From Balneolaceae bacterium (GTDB lineage Bacteria; Bacteroidota; Rhodothermia; Balneolales; Balneolaceae): a DNA stretch of 64,000 bases. The notes under the pieces are model-generated. The model saw nothing but the letters and a program-made list of their open reading frames with translations, ran no database searches and was not told the DNA's origin. Made by a program: the position numbers and the translations under genes. Position 1 is the first letter of the stretch; the number at the start of each line of letters is the position of its first letter. Below, one piece after another: positions 62,045 through 64,000 of the stretch. The stretch lies in NCBI GenBank assembly GCA_007134695.1, contig SLKI01000008.1, positions 1-64,000 of the forward strand. The letters are read 5' to 3'.

Positions 62045-63223
62045 ATGAATCATCAATCCGAATCAATAAAAAAGCGAGCCGACCGGGTTGCCGATGCGGT
62101 CGAAAAGTGGCTGAGCCCGGGTAACACCGAGCTGGCCGCTGCAATCGACCGGACGGTGGAGGAGAAGTTGTTCAGCCGCCAGGATATTGAGTTTCAGTTG
62201 CGGGCCCTCAGGCAAACCCTCACGCGCAGTGAGTTGAGGCGGTGGGTAGGAGAGCGGCAACCGGGAAGCGGGGAAGCTTTCGCCGGTGGGAAGGCATCCA
62301 CCGTTGAAAAAAGTTCTGCGGGTGAAAAAGATTTCGCCGGTCAGGAACACTCCGAAGGCGGGAAAGCCCTCTGCCTGCACGCCGGGAACCTGCCTCTTGT
62401 CGGGGTTCAGGACCTGCTCGCCGTTGCCCTTTCCGGGTATCATTATACGGGAAAAGTCTCCCGTAAAGATCCCTGGCTGCTCCCCACACTTATCGACAAG
62501 CTCCGGGAGGAGGAGGTGCTCTCCCGGCCCGAAGTGTCGGCAGATCTGCAAGAGTTGAGCGGTGCTGAAGCCGACCGGGTGCTGTTTGCCGGTTCGGGAC
62601 GCTCCGTGGAGAGGGTTAGAGATGAGATTAAGAGGCTCGGACTGGCTCGAGGCGGAGCAAGATTTCTGGTTCGTACCGCCCACTATTCGATGGCAGTGAT
62701 CCGATCGGACTCACCCGTTACGATCAACAGCCTGATGGAATCTGTACTCCGGTTTGGAGGAAAGGGGTGCCGGTCGGTTGCCGTCGTGTTCGCCCCGTTC
62801 GGGCTCAACTCCGGGGTTTGCGACCTGACCGACTACGCAGAAGCGTTTTGGGTGAAAAATCCGCAGCACGATCAGCCTCCGGCGTCACTGCGATATCGAT
62901 ATGCCTACAACAAGGCGGCGGAACATTGTCAGATCTGGCTGGAGGATTTCCTGTTTGAGGAAACCCGGATGAGGCCGGAGGAGTCGTTTGTTCTTCACTG
63001 GCTGCAGGGAGGGATCGATGAGGCGGTGGAATTTATCCAGGAATTTGGAGGCGGCTTGCAAACGCTCTATCTGGACGATCCGTTGATGGAGGAGAATGCC
63101 GGCGACATTGTCGTCCCGGGTTTAACGATTCGTTCGGAACCGCTTAAACGTGCCCATCAGCCGCCCGTAGACTGGCAACCGGACGGGGTGGACCCGCTGG
63201 AGTGGCTGCTCACCGAAGTATAG
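62045..63223 (+). CDS. LuxC-like acyl-CoA/acyl-protein reductase with low-complexity insert
   Basis: The 392-residue protein belongs to the LuxC branch of the ALDH superfamily. Seen are HAGNLPLVGVQDLLAVALSG, SRKDPWLLPTLIDKL, FAGSGRSVERVRDEI and the nucleophile Cys near residue 242 in FGGKGCRSVAVVFAP. It reduces activated acyl groups to aldehydes. Residues ~70-107 form a repetitive Gly/Ala/Glu/Lys-rich insert (FAGGK, SAGEK, FAGQE, SEGGK) not expected in the family. A LuxE-like partner is at 14190. Confidence 0.82.
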   Translation: MNHQSESIKKRADRVADAVEKWLSPGNTELAAAIDRTVEEKLFSRQDIEFQLRALRQTLTRSELRRWVGERQPGSGEAFAGGKASTVEKSSAGEKDFAGQEHSEGGKALCLHAGNLPLVGVQDLLAVALSGYHYTGKVSRKDPWLLPTLIDKLREEEVLSRPEVSADLQELSGAEADRVLFAGSGRSVERVRDEIKRLGLARGGARFLVRTAHYSMAVIRSDSPVTINSLMESVLRFGGKGCRSVAVVFAPFGLNSGVCDLTDYAEAFWVKNPQHDQPPASLRYRYAYNKAAEHCQIWLEDFLFEETRMRPEESFVLHWLQGGIDEAVEFIQEFGGGLQTLYLDDPLMEENAGDIVVPGLTIRSEPLKRAHQPPVDWQPDGVDPLEWLLTEV

Positions 63224-63310
63224 GGTGTTAAATTCCGGTAAAGTGCGGCGAAATCGAGCAGAAATTTTGTTACCTTTTCGCCTTGCAAAACAGGAACGCA
63301 ACCCGCATTT

Positions 63311-64000
63311 ATGCACGCTTACAACCCCTCGAAGATCGAGAAGAAATGGCAATCCTACTGGCTGGAAAACAAAACCTTCCGGACTCCGGAGGATGAGGAG
63401 AAACCGAAGTATTACGTTCTGGATATGTTTCCCTATCCGAGCGGCGACGGCCTTCATGTAGGGCACCCGGAGGGATATACGGCAACCGACATCGTTGCCC
63501 GCTACAAGCGGATGAACGGCTACAACGTACTGCATCCGATCGGGTGGGATGCGTTCGGCCTGCCTGCCGAGCAGTATGCGATCCGAACCGGAACCCACCC
63601 GAAGCAGACGACGGAGCGAAACATCGGCCGTTTCAGGGAGCAGCTTCAGATGCTCGGGTTTTCTTACGACTGGGACCGGGAGGTCAACACCACCGATCCC
63701 GATTACTACAGGTGGACTCAATGGATTTTTTTGAAACTCTATGAGATGGGGCTGGCCTACCAGGATGAGGTGCCGGTCAACTGGTGCCCCGATCTCGGGA
63801 CCGTTCTCTCCAACGAAGAGGTGATCGACGGCAAGAGCGAAGTGGGAGGCTTTCCTGTCGTTCGAAAGCCGATGCGGCAATGGATGCTCCGCATTACCGA
63901 ATATGCCGACCGGCTGCTTGAAGACCTGGAGGATCTTGACTGGCCCGAATCGACCAAAGAGATGCAGCGCAACTGGATCGGCCGCTCGATCGGAGCCGAT
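63311..64000 (+). CDS. leuS: Leucyl-tRNA synthetase, N-terminal part (3' end outside window)
   Basis: 230 codons are visible, starting from the ATG at 63311. It begins [20 protein letters not shown] and has the class I HIGH motif in [20 protein letters not shown], then [20 protein letters not shown] and [18 protein letters not shown], typical of LeuRS. It charges tRNA-Leu. The frame runs off the right edge. Confidence 0.97.
   Translation, partial: MHAYNPSKIEKKWQSYWLENKTFRTPEDEEKPKYYVLDMFPYPSGDGLHVGHPEGYTATDIVARYKRMNGYNVLHPIGWDAFGLPAEQYAIRTGTHPKQTTERNIGRFREQLQMLGFSYDWDREVNTTDPDYYRWTQWIFLKLYEMGLAYQDEVPVNWCPDLGTVLSNEEVIDGKSEVGGFPVVRKPMRQWMLRITEYADRLLEDLEDLDWPESTKEMQRNWIGRSIGAD

Overview
The window looks like a chromosomal segment of a Gram-negative member of the FCB group. 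It best fits the Balneolota/Rhodothermota, though no 16S or other decisive marker is present. Supporting signs are many lipoprotein and outer-membrane barrel genes, SPOR-domain proteins, a BatA/MoxR-type cluster, SurA-like chaperones, carotenoid genes, frequent TTG/GTG starts, weak Shine-Dalgarno use and moderate G+C. I see no plasmid, prophage core, insertion sequence or CRISPR array. Most of the window is ordinary core genome, with one multi-gene envelope machine and several odd proteins.

Layout. 1-2400: the end of a methyltransferase gene that runs into a copy of a tRNA 3' end, tRNA-Val, nusB and ychF. 2431-8079 (minus): a likely operon pckA-deoC-aldehyde dehydrogenase-short ALDH homologue-SPOR lipoprotein. 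It links deoxyribose-phosphate cleavage and acetaldehyde oxidation to PEP formation. 8205-8999: an unknown secreted protein. 9235-15173 (plus): gatB, a thioredoxin-fold lipoprotein without CXXC, tpiA, purD and a LuxE-like acyl-protein synthetase. 15186-21627: carotenoid genes (lycopene cyclase, glycosyltransferase, CrtI/CrtD-type desaturase) mixed with a phosphodiesterase, rlmD and a cyclic-nucleotide-binding protein. 21670-28523: a BamA/TamA-like protein, a DUF2795 protein, tatA, gatA, an M28 peptidase lipoprotein and prmA. 28546-30474: three tandem related outer-membrane barrel proteins, two of them followed by clear terminators. 30791-37816: a sigma factor, queG, an FKBP isomerase, a DEAD-box helicase with a long basic tail, an acyltransferase, a membrane protein, an HExxH metallopeptidase and an apparently dead AAA domain protein. 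tRNA-Leu(CAA) follows at 38098.

38668-49151 (plus) is the most interesting block. It is a compact type IV pilus/type II secretion-like locus: a tiny-leader pilin-like protein with its own terminator, PilC, PilB, a cNMP-binding protein, PilT, a PilM-PilN fusion with an acidic insert, a PilO-like protein, and a secretin ending in an acidic/Pro-rich linker plus a SPOR domain. No prepilin peptidase or PilP is in the window.

49132-53250 holds a hydrolase, a second acyltransferase, tadA and an unknown lipoprotein/coiled-coil membrane protein pair. 53330-58835 (minus) is an envelope cluster: a PpiC-like lipoprotein, SurA, MoxR and a VWA membrane protein. 58935-60978 (minus) is tdk-nupC nucleoside salvage. 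A degenerate ~19-bp repeat array lies at 61108-61237. The window ends with a PIG-L deacetylase, a LuxC-like acyl-CoA reductase and the 5' part of leuS.
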